A DNA stretch of 64,000 nt from Streptomyces dioscori. GTDB lineage: Bacteria; Actinomycetota; Actinomycetes; Streptomycetales; Streptomycetaceae. The stretch lies in NCBI RefSeq assembly GCF_003024195.1, contig NZ_KZ679062.1, forward strand, positions 28,789 through 92,788. Direction: 5' to 3'. Position 1 is the first letter of the stretch, and each line of letters starts with the position of its first letter. The notes beneath the pieces were generated by a model. It had not been told where the DNA came from, made no database searches, and saw nothing but the letters and a program-made list of their open reading frames with translations. The position numbers and the translations under genes are program-made. Shown in pieces: positions 15,389 to 24,026 of the stretch.

Positions 15389-17134
15389 TCAGCCCTGCAG
15401 CAGCACCACGCACGACTCCCCAGGTACCCCCAACAGCCCGTCCCCGCCGGGGACATCCACCGGCTCCCACGCGGCGAGCACCCGCGCGGGCCGCGTCCCC
15501 AGCGGAATGCGCACCCGTTCCGCCCCGAGGTTCACGACCACCCGGACATCCCCCCGCCGGAAGGCGAGCCACCGCGCGCCTTCGTCGAACGCGACCTTGA
15601 CGTCCGCGAGATCGGGATCGGTGAGGTCGGCCTGCGCGTGCCGCAGAGCGATCAGCTCCCGGTACCAGGCGAGCACCCGCGCGTGCACCCCCTTCTCCGG
15701 CTCGGACCAGTCGAGACAGGACCGTTCACGCGTGGCGGGGTCCTGCGGATCCGGGATGTCCTCCTCGGCCCACCCGTGGGACCCGAACTCCCGCCGCCTG
15801 CCCCGCCGCACGGCGTCCGCCAGCTCGGGATCCGTGTGGTCGGTGAAGAACTGCCAGGGCGTCCCCGCGGCCCACTCCTCGCCCATGAACAGCATCGGCG
15901 TGAACGGCCCGGTGAGCGTCAGCGCCGCCGCGCAGGCCAGCAGCCCGGGGGAGAGGGAGGCCGCGAGCCGGTCGCCCAGGGCACGGTTGCCGATCTGGTC
16001 GTGGGTCTGCGAGTAACCGAGCAGCCGGTGCCCCGCGACCCGCGTCCGGTCGAGCGGCCGCCCGTGCCGCCGCCCCCGGAAGCTGGAGTACGTGCCGTCG
16101 TGGAAGTAGCCCGCCGTCAGCGTCTTGGCGACCGCCGCGAGCGGGGCCCGGCCGAAGTCCGCGTAGTAGCCCTGCTTCTCACCGGTCAGCGCGGTGTGCA
16201 ACGCGTGGTGGAAGTCGTCGTTCCACTGGGCGTGCAGCCCGAGCCCGTTCTCCTTGCGGGGCGTGATCAGCCGTGGGTCGCCCAGGTCCGACTCGGCGAT
16301 GAGGAACAGCGGCCGGCCCACTTCCTCGGAGAGGCCGTCCACGGCGGCCGACAGCTCCTCCAGGAAGTGGCACGCGCGCGTGTCGTACAGGGCGTGCACC
16401 GCGTCCAGGCGCAGCCCGTCGATCCGGTAGTCGCGCAGCCAGGACAGCGCGCTGCCGAGCAGGAACGCGCGCACCTCGTCCGAGCCGGGCGCGTCCAGGT
16501 TCACGGCCGAACCCCAGGGCGTGTGGTGCGTGTCGGTGAAGTACGGCCCGAAGGCGGGCAGATAGTTGCCGGAAGGGCCCAGATGGTTGTGCACGACGTC
16601 CAGGACGACCCCGAGACCCAGTTCGTGGGCCCGGTCGACGAAACGCTTCAGCGCCTCGGGGCCGCCGTACGGCTCGTGCACGGCCCACAGCGACACCCCC
16701 TCGTACCCCCACCCGTGCTGCCCCGGGAACGGGCACAGCGGCATCAACTCGACGTGCGTCACACCCAGTTCCACCAGGTGTCCGAGCCGCTCGGCCGCCG
16801 CGTCCAGCGTCCCCTCGCGCGTGTACGTGCCCACGTGCAGCTCGTACAGCACGGCGCCCGGCAGCCCGCGCCCCGCCCAGTCCGCGCGCCAGGCGTACCG
16901 CTCCTGGTCGACGACCGCGCTCAGGCCGTCCGGTCCGTCCGGCTGCCGGTACGACCGCGGGTCCGGCAGCACCGGACCGTCGTCCACCGCGAACCCGTAC
17001 CGCGTGCCGTCCTGCGCCTCGGCCTCGCCCGTCCACCACCCCGGGCGCTGCGGATCAGGCTCCAACGCGCGCGTGGAGCCCGCGCAGTGGAGCGTCATGC
17101 GATCGGCCTGTGGTGCCCACACCTCGAACTGCAC
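15389..17134 (-). CDS. treZ: Malto-oligosyltrehalose trehalohydrolase
   Basis: 581 residues of GH13 type. An N-terminal E-set domain (QFEVWAPQADRMTLH) precedes the TIM barrel. Barrel motifs are YELHVGTYTREGTLDAAAER, LDVVHNHLGPSGNYL, nucleophile D244 in DGLRLDAVHAL, acid/base E281 in LIAESDLGD and the third acid D306 in WNDDFHH. It releases trehalose from maltooligosyltrehalose made by TreY. GTG start with GGGAGAA eight bases upstream. Unlike the usual linked treXYZ arrangement it is separated from treY by about 4.3 kb of unrelated genes on both strands, so it must have its own promoter in the 181-base region shared with the FHA gene. Confidence 0.95.
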   Translation of the reverse strand: MQFEVWAPQADRMTLHCAGSTRALEPDPQRPGWWTGEAEAQDGTRYGFAVDDGPVLPDPRSYRQPDGPDGLSAVVDQERYAWRADWAGRGLPGAVLYELHVGTYTREGTLDAAAERLGHLVELGVTHVELMPLCPFPGQHGWGYEGVSLWAVHEPYGGPEALKRFVDRAHELGLGVVLDVVHNHLGPSGNYLPAFGPYFTDTHHTPWGSAVNLDAPGSDEVRAFLLGSALSWLRDYRIDGLRLDAVHALYDTRACHFLEELSAAVDGLSEEVGRPLFLIAESDLGDPRLITPRKENGLGLHAQWNDDFHHALHTALTGEKQGYYADFGRAPLAAVAKTLTAGYFHDGTYSSFRGRRHGRPLDRTRVAGHRLLGYSQTHDQIGNRALGDRLAASLSPGLLACAAALTLTGPFTPMLFMGEEWAAGTPWQFFTDHTDPELADAVRRGRRREFGSHGWAEEDIPDPQDPATRERSCLDWSEPEKGVHARVLAWYRELIALRHAQADLTDPDLADVKVAFDEGARWLAFRRGDVRVVVNLGAERVRIPLGTRPARVLAAWEPVDVPGGDGLLGVPGESCVVLLQG

Positions 17135-17315
17135 GGACGGTTCTCCCTCGTCTGCTCACCGTGACCTCGCCGGTCCCATGGTGCGTCAAACGAGATCAAT
17201 TCACCTTCGGATCCCCTCGATCGGGCGACGCGAAACGGCCGTACCCGCAGTGCGCACTGCCCTGAAGTGCTCTGTTTTCTGGACACTCCGGCCGCGCTGC
17301 CAGACAATCGGCTGC

Positions 17316-17873
17316 GTGACGTCGTCCTCGGAGTTCCACATCTCTCCCGCTCCCGCGCGGCTGTCGGACGCCGAGCGCGACAGGACGCTCAAGGCGCTGC
17401 GGGAGGGCGCCGCCCTGGGGAGGCTGTCGCACGACACGTTCCTCCTGCGGATGGAACTCGCCTTCGCCGCCCGCACCTCGGACGAACTCGCCGCGCTCAC
17501 CGCGGATCTGCGCGCCGAGAGCCGCTGGTCGCGGCTGCTGTTCGGCACGGTCGAGGCGGTCTCCGGGTTCTCCGTGCGGCTGCGCCGCGCCTGGCAGGCC
17601 GAGCGGCTCCCCAAGCTGCTGCTGCCCCGGCCGGAGAGCCGCTACCCGCTGCGGATAGGCCGCGACCCGGCCAGCGGGCTGCGGCTCAGCCACGAGACGG
17701 TGTCGCGCGTGCACGCCGAACTCACCCGCCAGGGCGGCCTGTGGGTGCTGCGCGACCTCGGCTCGACCAACGGCACCGCCGTGAACGGGCGGCGGGTGAT
17801 CGGCGCGGCGGTCGTGCAGGTCGGCGACCAGGTCAGCTTCGGCCGCATGGTCTTCCGGCTCGCGGCGGACTAG
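17316..17873 (+). CDS. DUF1707 plus FHA domain protein
   Basis: 185 residues. The first 60 carry a DUF1707 (SHOCT-like) helix pair, LSDAERDRTLKALREGAALG followed by LSHDTFLLRMELAFAARTSD. After a basic linker an FHA domain follows with its phosphothreonine-binding signatures GRDPASGLRL, SRVHAEL and LGSTNGTAVNG. It should read out Ser/Thr-kinase phosphorylation in the cytoplasm or at the membrane; no transmembrane helix. GTG at 17316 is the only good in-frame start near the N-terminus of the DUF1707 domain, though its ribosome site is weak. It is divergent from treZ. Confidence 0.87.
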   Translation: MTSSSEFHISPAPARLSDAERDRTLKALREGAALGRLSHDTFLLRMELAFAARTSDELAALTADLRAESRWSRLLFGTVEAVSGFSVRLRRAWQAERLPKLLLPRPESRYPLRIGRDPASGLRLSHETVSRVHAELTRQGGLWVLRDLGSTNGTAVNGRRVIGAAVVQVGDQVSFGRMVFRLAAD

Positions 17874-18037
17874 GCCTACGGGCCCAGGGCGGCCCAGGGC
17901 GGCCCAGGCCGGTCCAGGCTCCGGACCCGGCGGGCGGAAGCGCCGCCTCCACCGAGGCCGGCCCGCAGAAGCCCGACGAGTGTGCATATTTCTATCCGCA
18001 CCGACTGTTGACGTACCTCCGCCCTTCGTGACTCACT

Positions 18038-19462
18038 GTGCGTACACCATGCACACCAAGTGAACCGGTGGTAACTCGTTGCGGAGGTAAGACCCTGCCG
18101 CCACTCCTCCGCTACCCCTCCGTCGACGAACTGGGCGTCCGGGCCGCCGCGCTCGTGAGCCGCCGCCCGCGGGACGCCCGGCTGCGCCAGGTGGGCACCT
18201 CCCGGGCCGGACTTCCGCTGCGGCTGCTGTCCGTCGGACACGGCAGCCGCCAGGTCCTCGTCGTCGCCGGCCCGCACGCCAACGAACCGGTGGGCGGCGC
18301 CACCGTCCTGCGCCTGGCCGAACGGGCCCTGGCCGACCCCCGGCTGTGCGACGGCGCCGACGTCACCTGGAACCTCCTGCTCTGCCTCGACCCCGACGGC
18401 TCCCGCCGCAACGAGGGCTGGCTGGCGGGCCCGTACACCCTCGGCCACCACTTCCGGAACTTCTTCCGTCCCGGCTTCATGGAACAGCCGGAGTGGCTGC
18501 CCGACGGCGCCGCGGGGGCCGCGCTGCCGGAGACCCGCGCGCTGCTCGCCCTCCAGGACGAGCTGCGGCCCTTCTTCCAGTGCTCCCTGCACGGCGTCGA
18601 CGTGGGCGGCGGCTTCGTCGAGCTGACCCGCGACCTGCCCGGCATGGCACCGAGGCTCGCGCACATCGCGACGCGCCTGGACATCCCCCTCGAACTCGCC
18701 CCGTACGACACGCTGTACTGGCCCGTCCTGGGGCCTGCGGTCTACCGCATCCCGCCCCCGACGCGCGGCGACCTCGCCGCGGCCATCACGGAGGCGGCCG
18801 TCGAGTCCACCTGGTTCCACCCGCACCCGTACGGGACGGTGACCGCGGTCGTCGAGGCGCCCATGTGGGGCGTGGCGACCGTGCAGGACCCCTCGGCGCC
18901 CGCCGACAGCGAGGGCGCCCTGCGGGACGTCGCCAGGACCCTGCGCCACGACACGGCCCTGCTCCAGGACCTGCTGGCCCGGATCCGCCCCCACCTGACC
19001 ACGGCGCACGGCGCGGCCGGGGACGTCGACCGGCTCCTCGCGCCCGTCGACGACTACGTACTGGTCTGCCCCGGCCTCGCCGACTCCTTCGACCCCGACA
19101 CCGGCCCGGGTACGGACGCCGCCGGCGCGGTCCGCCCGCTGCCGCCGCTCACCACGTCCGGGCTGACCGCGCTGCGCATCTCCGCCCGCCGGATAGCGCT
19201 GCGCACGGCCGGTCTGCTGCACCAGCTGGCGACCGCCGCCGGAGCGGACCCGTACGGCGCGGCGGACGACCTCGACCGGCTCATCGACGACTGGTGCGCG
19301 GACTACCACGACGGCCACGGGGCGCGCTGGATCCCGGTCGCGCGGCAGGCCGAGTACCAGGCGCGGGTGGTGCTCGCCGCCTTCGACCTGGCCCGCCACC
19401 GGGGTCTCGGGACGCGTCCGGCCGGCAGACCCGCGACGAGGGCCGAGGTGCCGTTCGAGTGA
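18038..19462 (+). CDS. M14 family zinc carboxypeptidase (paralogue 1)
   Basis: Up to 474 residues. Zinc ligands of the M14 fold are visible: HxxE in AGPHANEPVGGAT, the later His in SLHGVDVGGGFVELTRDLPG, and the catalytic Glu in VVEAPMWG. LDPDGSRRNEGW resembles the NPDG...R substrate-carboxylate region. No signal peptide, so cytoplasmic action on peptides or amidated metabolites is likely. The start is unsettled: GTG at 18038 or 18068 lack good ribosome sites, whereas GGAGG sits seven bases before a CTG at 18095 that gives the N-terminus LPPLLRYPSVDEL, matching the paralogue. It converges on paralogue 2 with a protease-inhibitor gene between. Confidence 0.82.
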   Translation: MRTPCTPSEPVVTRCGGKTLPPLLRYPSVDELGVRAAALVSRRPRDARLRQVGTSRAGLPLRLLSVGHGSRQVLVVAGPHANEPVGGATVLRLAERALADPRLCDGADVTWNLLLCLDPDGSRRNEGWLAGPYTLGHHFRNFFRPGFMEQPEWLPDGAAGAALPETRALLALQDELRPFFQCSLHGVDVGGGFVELTRDLPGMAPRLAHIATRLDIPLELAPYDTLYWPVLGPAVYRIPPPTRGDLAAAITEAAVESTWFHPHPYGTVTAVVEAPMWGVATVQDPSAPADSEGALRDVARTLRHDTALLQDLLARIRPHLTTAHGAAGDVDRLLAPVDDYVLVCPGLADSFDPDTGPGTDAAGAVRPLPPLTTSGLTALRISARRIALRTAGLLHQLATAAGADPYGAADDLDRLIDDWCADYHDGHGARWIPVARQAEYQARVVLAAFDLARHRGLGTRPAGRPATRAEVPFE

Positions 19463-19504
19463 GTCGGGGTGCGCCCGCGGGCCCCGCGTGCCGATGCACA
19501 GGCA

Positions 19505-19930
19505 ATGACGAACAACCAGAAAGCGACCGCGGCGGTACGGGCCTTCCTGCTGGCCGCCTGCGCACTCCTCGTGGCGGGGCCGGTGCCGGCCCGGGCGGCG
19601 GCGCTCCCTCAGGCGCCCTCGGGCGACTGGCTCTATGTGACGGTCGCGAAGGGCGAGCCCAGCTCCGGCGACCTCCGCGGCACGCTCCTGCTCTGCGACC
19701 CGCCCCGCGGACACGAGCAGGCCGTGCGCGCCTGCGAGGAACTGCGGGCCGCGCACGGCGACGTCGGGCGGATCCCGCTCCGGGACACCTTCTGCCCGAT
19801 GGTCTACGCGCCGGTGTCCGTCTCCGCGCGTGGCGAGTGGGGCGGCCACCCGGTGGCGTACGACGAGACGTTCGCCAACTCCTGTGTGCTGGCGGCGCGG
19901 ACGGGAGCGGTGTTCGCCCTGCCGCGCTGA
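19505..19930 (+). CDS. Subtilisin inhibitor-like protein (SSI family)
   Basis: 141 residues with signal peptide (hydrophobic FLLAACALLVAGPVPARA, cleavage near 34). Mature part fits Streptomyces subtilisin inhibitors: LYVTVAKGE start, LLLCDPPRGHEQAVRACEEL with the first disulfide, reactive-site loop CPMVYAPV (P1 probably Met-Val as in SSI), and the C-terminal YDETFANSCVLAARTGAVFA. Secreted dimeric inhibitor of subtilisin-like and trypsin-like proteases that controls extracellular proteolysis in development. ATG at 19505, 42 bases after the carboxypeptidase stop; coupling with that gene is likely. Its neighbours are metallo-carboxypeptidases, which this family is not known to inhibit. Confidence 0.93.
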   Translation: MTNNQKATAAVRAFLLAACALLVAGPVPARAAALPQAPSGDWLYVTVAKGEPSSGDLRGTLLLCDPPRGHEQAVRACEELRAAHGDVGRIPLRDTFCPMVYAPVSVSARGEWGGHPVAYDETFANSCVLAARTGAVFALPR

Positions 19931-19967
19931 CCGAGCCGACCGCACCGACACCGCGGCCGGGGGAGTC

Positions 19968-21218
19968 TCACGGTGCTCCGTCGCGCGCGTGCCGTGCGGC
20001 GGCCAGCACCGTGCGGCTCTGGTGCTCGACCTGCTGCTCCAGAGGCACCCAGCGCGCCCGGAAGCGCCGGGCGAAGGCCTCGCTCCACGACCCCACGAGG
20101 TGTTCCAGGGCGGGCGCGGCACGGTCGTCGGCCTCCCGCAGGACCCGCAGGAGCATCGCCGCGGCCCGCAGCGGAAGCCGTCGGCCGAACGCGTCCACGC
20201 TGCCCACGTGCGCCATCGTGGTGTGCGCGGGCGGCGGCCGGACCCAGTCGACGGCAAGCCCGGGAACCAGCTCCAGCGCCCACCGGGCGGCCCGCAGCAG
20301 CGGCCCCGCCGGACCCGGCAGACGCGGCAGCGCCTCGGTGAGGACGCTCTCGACCTGCTGGGCGTCCCGGAGGAGCCGGCGTGCCAGGCGGCCCATCGCC
20401 GCCGCGGGCGCCGGATGCGGCGTGGGATCGTCCACCAGGTCGCTCGCCCACATCGGCACCTCGACGACCGCGGTCAGGCCGCCGTACAGATGGGCGCGGT
20501 ACCAGGTGCTCTCCCGGGCGTCGTCCGGCATGCTCAGATGCGCCGGATGCGTGCCGGGCGCGGGCATCACATGTACGCCGGGTCCGGAGGCCGGCCAGCC
20601 GGCCGCGTCCGAGGCGCCCGTCTCGACCGGGATGTTCAGCTCCGCCGCGGACTTGCCGAACGGCTCGGCCAGGCCCGGGATGTCGCGGGTGAGCTGGACC
20701 CAGCTGCCGCCGAGGTCGGTGCCGTGGAGCGTCACCTGGAGGTAGGGGCGCAGCTCGTCGATGACCCGGATGAGGGCCAGGGTCTCGGGCGGCAGCCGGC
20801 CGGGCGGCAGCACCGAGGGCGACCACTCGGGCTGCTCGGGCCCGGCGGGGCGGAAGAAGCCGAGGTGGTAGTCGAGCAGGGTGCGTGGCGCCGGCGTCAC
20901 ATGGAGGCCGGCGCCGTCGGGGTCCGCGCAGAGCAGGAAGTGCCAGGAGGTGTCGTCCCGCAGCCGCCGCTCGCGCACGACCCGTTCGGCCAGCGCCAGC
21001 AGGGTGGCACCGCCCACGGGTTCGTTCGCGTGGGCGCCCGCGACGACCAGCACCGCACGCTCGGCGTGGCCCACGGACAGCAGGCACAGCGGCCGGCCGG
21101 CCCGCGAGGCGCCGATCCGCCGGAGGGAGCACAGGCCCGGCCGATGGGCGGCCAGCGCCCGGGCGGAGCGTTCGAGTTCGGTCACACTGGGGTAGCGCAG
21201 CTCCGGCAGGAGACTCAC
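19968..21218 (-). CDS. M14 family zinc carboxypeptidase (paralogue 2)
   Basis: 416 residues, clearly homologous to the 18038-19462 product: LRYPSVTELE start, AGAHANEPVGGATLL, TLHGTDLGGSWVQLTRDIPG and VVEVPMWA all align. The substrate-recognition stretch differs, DPDGAGLHVTPAP here against DPDGSRRNEGWLA there, losing the arginines. GTG start with CAGGAG-like bases overlapping; upstream in-frame codons are antisense to nothing real but lack a better start. It faces the first paralogue and the inhibitor gene tail to tail, ending 37 bases from the inhibitor stop. Confidence 0.85.
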   Translation of the reverse strand: MSLLPELRYPSVTELERSARALAAHRPGLCSLRRIGASRAGRPLCLLSVGHAERAVLVVAGAHANEPVGGATLLALAERVVRERRLRDDTSWHFLLCADPDGAGLHVTPAPRTLLDYHLGFFRPAGPEQPEWSPSVLPPGRLPPETLALIRVIDELRPYLQVTLHGTDLGGSWVQLTRDIPGLAEPFGKSAAELNIPVETGASDAAGWPASGPGVHVMPAPGTHPAHLSMPDDARESTWYRAHLYGGLTAVVEVPMWASDLVDDPTPHPAPAAAMGRLARRLLRDAQQVESVLTEALPRLPGPAGPLLRAARWALELVPGLAVDWVRPPPAHTTMAHVGSVDAFGRRLPLRAAAMLLRVLREADDRAAPALEHLVGSWSEAFARRFRARWVPLEQQVEHQSRTVLAAARHARDGAP

Positions 21219-21391
21219 CCCCGACTTGGTCCGCCCGGCGTCGCAATCCGCAGTACTCCACGGACCGGATGAACTGTCAAGTATGTCGAGGGGCGCCTCC
21301 GGGGAGCGCCCAGCAGCACTTACGGGTGTCCGGGGCGCCGATGTCACTCCGTACGGCGGACCCGGCCGCGTCGGCGCCCCGGCGCCGCCCG

Positions 21392-23788
21392 TCAGCCGGC
21401 GGGCACCGGATCGTCTCCCACCCGCTCCAGCAGCACCACGGGTGACCGTCCGAAAAGCGCCTCCACGCGTGCGTGCCCCGTGAACTCCTTTCCGGGCGCG
21501 AGCAGATCGGTCCAGCGCCCGGCGGGCAGCGGCAGTTCCGTGTCGCGCCAGCCGCCCTCCTCCTCCAGGCGCAGCGACAGCCGGGTGACGGCCGTGACCA
21601 CCTCGGAGGAGCGCGCGAAGGCCAGACAGTGCGCGGCCCCCGGGCCCCGCGCGGGCAGCGGCTCGTACGCGGCGGACTCGCCGAACACCGCGGGCCGCCG
21701 CCGTCGCAGCCGCAGGGCGGCCTCCGTGAGCGCGGCCTTCTCGGCGGAGAGAGCGGACAGGCCGCCCACGCCCTCCGAGTCCCCCGGCGGGAAGTGTGCG
21801 GGCCGCCGGTTGTCCGGGTCCACCAGGGCCAGGTACTCGGCCTCCGTGCCCTGGTACAGGTCCGGCACCCCCGGCATCGTCAGATGGACCAGGGCGGCCC
21901 CGAGGACGTTCGCCCGCACGTACGGCTCCAGCGACCTCCTGAACTCGGCGACGCGCTGCCCGGGCGCCCCGCACGGGCCCGCCTTCAGGAAGTCCGCCAC
22001 GGCCTCCTCGTACGCGGGATCCTGCTCCGTCCACGCCGTGCCGAGGCCCGCCTCCCTGATGTGCTTCAGCAGCGCCCCCCGCAGCCGTTCGCCGTCCGCG
22101 GGACCGAGCCCGACGGCGGTCTGCCAGGCGGCCCACGCGACCTGAGGATCGGGTGCGGCCACGCCCTCGGCCGCCGTCCGCCCGGTCACCTCGGCGAGCA
22201 GGTCGGCCCAGCGGGCGGGAGCCTGGGTGAGCACGGAGATCGCGGCCCGTACGTCGGCGCTGCGCTTCGTGTCGTGCGTGGACAGCGCGGTGCCGGTCGC
22301 GGGCCAGTCGCGCTGCACGCGCGCGCAGTACGCGTGGAAGTCCTCCGGGGACACCGCCGGGAACCCCGGCTCGCCGCCCACCTCGGTCGCCGACAGCAGC
22401 GGTACGTACCGGTAGAACGCCGTGTCCTCCACGGACTTGGCCCGCAGCGCCGACGAGAGCTGGGCGAACCGGGCCCGGAACGCCGCGAACTCCGGCCCCT
22501 CGCCGACACGCCCCAGCACCAGATCCCGTACGAGATCGACGGCCTGCGCCTCCTCGGGGATCTTGAAGGCCTGCTTCGCCTCCTGGGCGGCCTCCTCCGT
22601 GAGGACCGACGCGGCGTCCCCGGAGGTGTACGGCCGGTAGACCTCCAGCCGGACGAGCAGTTCGCGCAGCGCGGTGCGCAGGGCCCAGGGGGCTCGGTCG
22701 CGCAGCACGGGGTCCGCGGACGTGCGGCACAGCCGGTCCGCCTCCCGGGTGAGCCGGTCGGTCTCGGCGGCCAGCTCGTGATGGACCACCTTGTACGCGG
22801 CCCGCCGCACCGTCGCCTCCCAGACGCCCCCGCGGTCGGCCTGAGGGGCCGCGAACCGCCGGTACTGGCCGAGGAGTTCCCCGGCGCCCGCCGGGTCCGT
22901 GAGAACGCCGTCGATGTGCCGCAGCGCGTCATAGCCGGTGGTCCCGGCGACCGGCCAGGCGGCGGGCAGCGGCTCGCCGTCCGCGAGGATCTTCTCCACC
23001 ACCGTCCAGCGCCCGCCCGTCGCCTCGTGCAGCCGGCGCAGATACGCGTCCGGGTCGGCGAGGCCGTCCGGGTGGTCGATGCGCAGCCCGTCGACGACCC
23101 CCTCGTCCAGCAGCTGGAGGATCTTGCCGTGCGTCGCGTCGAAGACCTCCGGGTCCTCGACCCGCACCCCGATCAGCTCCGAGATGCTGAAGAACCGCCG
23201 GTAGTTCAGCTCGGTCCGGGCCAGGCGCCACCACGCGAGCCGGTACCACTGGGCGTCCAGCAGCTCCGGCAGCGGCAGCTCCGCGGTGCCGGCCCGCAGC
23301 GGGAACGCGTGGTCGTGGTAGCGCAGGACGTCCCCGTCGACCACCAGGTCGCCCGTGACCGCGCCCACGGGAGCCCCGAGCACCGGCAGCAGGACACGGC
23401 CGCCCTGGGCCGCCCAGTCGATGTCGAACCAGCGCGCGTACGGCGAGTCGGGGCCCTCCCTCAGCACCTCCCACAGGGGGTGGTTGTGGCGGGGGGACAT
23501 CGCCATGTGGTTCGGCACGATGTCGAGGACGAGCCCCAGGCCGTGTTCGCGGGCGGTGCGCGACAGGGCTCGCAGGCCCGCCTCGCCGCCCAGTTCCTCC
23601 CGTACGCGGGCGGGGTCCACGACGTCGTAGCCGTGTCCCGAGCCGGGGACGGCCTCCAGGACGGGGGACAGGTGCAGATGGGAGACGCCCAGCCCGGCCA
23701 GGTACGGGACCGCTTGCGCGGCGGCGGCGAAGGGGAAGTCCGGCTGGAGCTGGAGGCGGTAGGTGGCGGTCGGCACGACAGGAGTCAT
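21392..23788 (-). CDS. treY: Malto-oligosyltrehalose synthase
   Basis: 798 residues, GH13 family. Features: N-terminal TYRLQLQPDFPFAAAAQAVP, GSGHGYDVVDP, LDIVPNHMAMSPRHNHPLWE, nucleophile Asp in DGLRIDHPDGLADP, acid Glu in VVEKILADGEPLP, then TTGYDALRHIDG and C-terminal PGVPDLYQGTE. It turns the reducing-end alpha-1,4 linkage of maltodextrins into an alpha,alpha-1,1 linkage, making the substrate of TreZ. ATG with AGGAG upstream. The gene lies downstream of glgX on the same strand with a repeat-filled 238-base gap, so the two may or may not share a transcript. Cytoplasmic. Confidence 0.95.
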   Translation of the reverse strand: MTPVVPTATYRLQLQPDFPFAAAAQAVPYLAGLGVSHLHLSPVLEAVPGSGHGYDVVDPARVREELGGEAGLRALSRTAREHGLGLVLDIVPNHMAMSPRHNHPLWEVLREGPDSPYARWFDIDWAAQGGRVLLPVLGAPVGAVTGDLVVDGDVLRYHDHAFPLRAGTAELPLPELLDAQWYRLAWWRLARTELNYRRFFSISELIGVRVEDPEVFDATHGKILQLLDEGVVDGLRIDHPDGLADPDAYLRRLHEATGGRWTVVEKILADGEPLPAAWPVAGTTGYDALRHIDGVLTDPAGAGELLGQYRRFAAPQADRGGVWEATVRRAAYKVVHHELAAETDRLTREADRLCRTSADPVLRDRAPWALRTALRELLVRLEVYRPYTSGDAASVLTEEAAQEAKQAFKIPEEAQAVDLVRDLVLGRVGEGPEFAAFRARFAQLSSALRAKSVEDTAFYRYVPLLSATEVGGEPGFPAVSPEDFHAYCARVQRDWPATGTALSTHDTKRSADVRAAISVLTQAPARWADLLAEVTGRTAAEGVAAPDPQVAWAAWQTAVGLGPADGERLRGALLKHIREAGLGTAWTEQDPAYEEAVADFLKAGPCGAPGQRVAEFRRSLEPYVRANVLGAALVHLTMPGVPDLYQGTEAEYLALVDPDNRRPAHFPPGDSEGVGGLSALSAEKAALTEAALRLRRRRPAVFGESAAYEPLPARGPGAAHCLAFARSSEVVTAVTRLSLRLEEEGGWRDTELPLPAGRWTDLLAPGKEFTGHARVEALFGRSPVVLLERVGDDPVPAG

Positions 23789-23857
23789 GGAACCTTACGT
23801 ACCCGTCCCACACGATTTCGTGTCACGTTGCCGGGTGCGGCCCGGCGGGGGCCGTTC

Positions 23858-23989
23858 GCGCCGTTCCCCGCGCCCCTGAAAGACCGGGCTGGCCGCCGCG
23901 TCGCCCGTGCCGCGCAAAGCCAAAAGACTGCGCAGTTCCCCGCGCCCCTAGGAGGGGCTGCGCCCCATCAGGGGCGCGGGGAACTGCGC
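23858..23989. repeat. Cluster of GGGGCGCGGGGAACTGCGC-type repeats between treY and glgX
   Basis: Three copies: 23858-23878 (degenerate, CCGTTCCCCGCGCCCCT), 23929-23949 and 23970-23989, the last two in opposite orientation and able to form a long stem with AGGAGGGGCTGCGCCCCATC between. They fill most of the 238-base gap between glgX and treY. Such a stem may end or attenuate transcription between the two genes. Confidence 0.85.
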
Positions 23990-24026
23990 GGGTCACCCCC
24001 ACAGGCCCGCAGCCGACCCTGCACGC

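Noticed and set aside
19968..22730. 920-residue minus-strand frame that includes the second carboxypeptidase
   Set aside because: Upstream part is a shadow frame inside treY with Arg/Gly-rich composition; the carboxypeptidase fold begins at the GTG at 21218.
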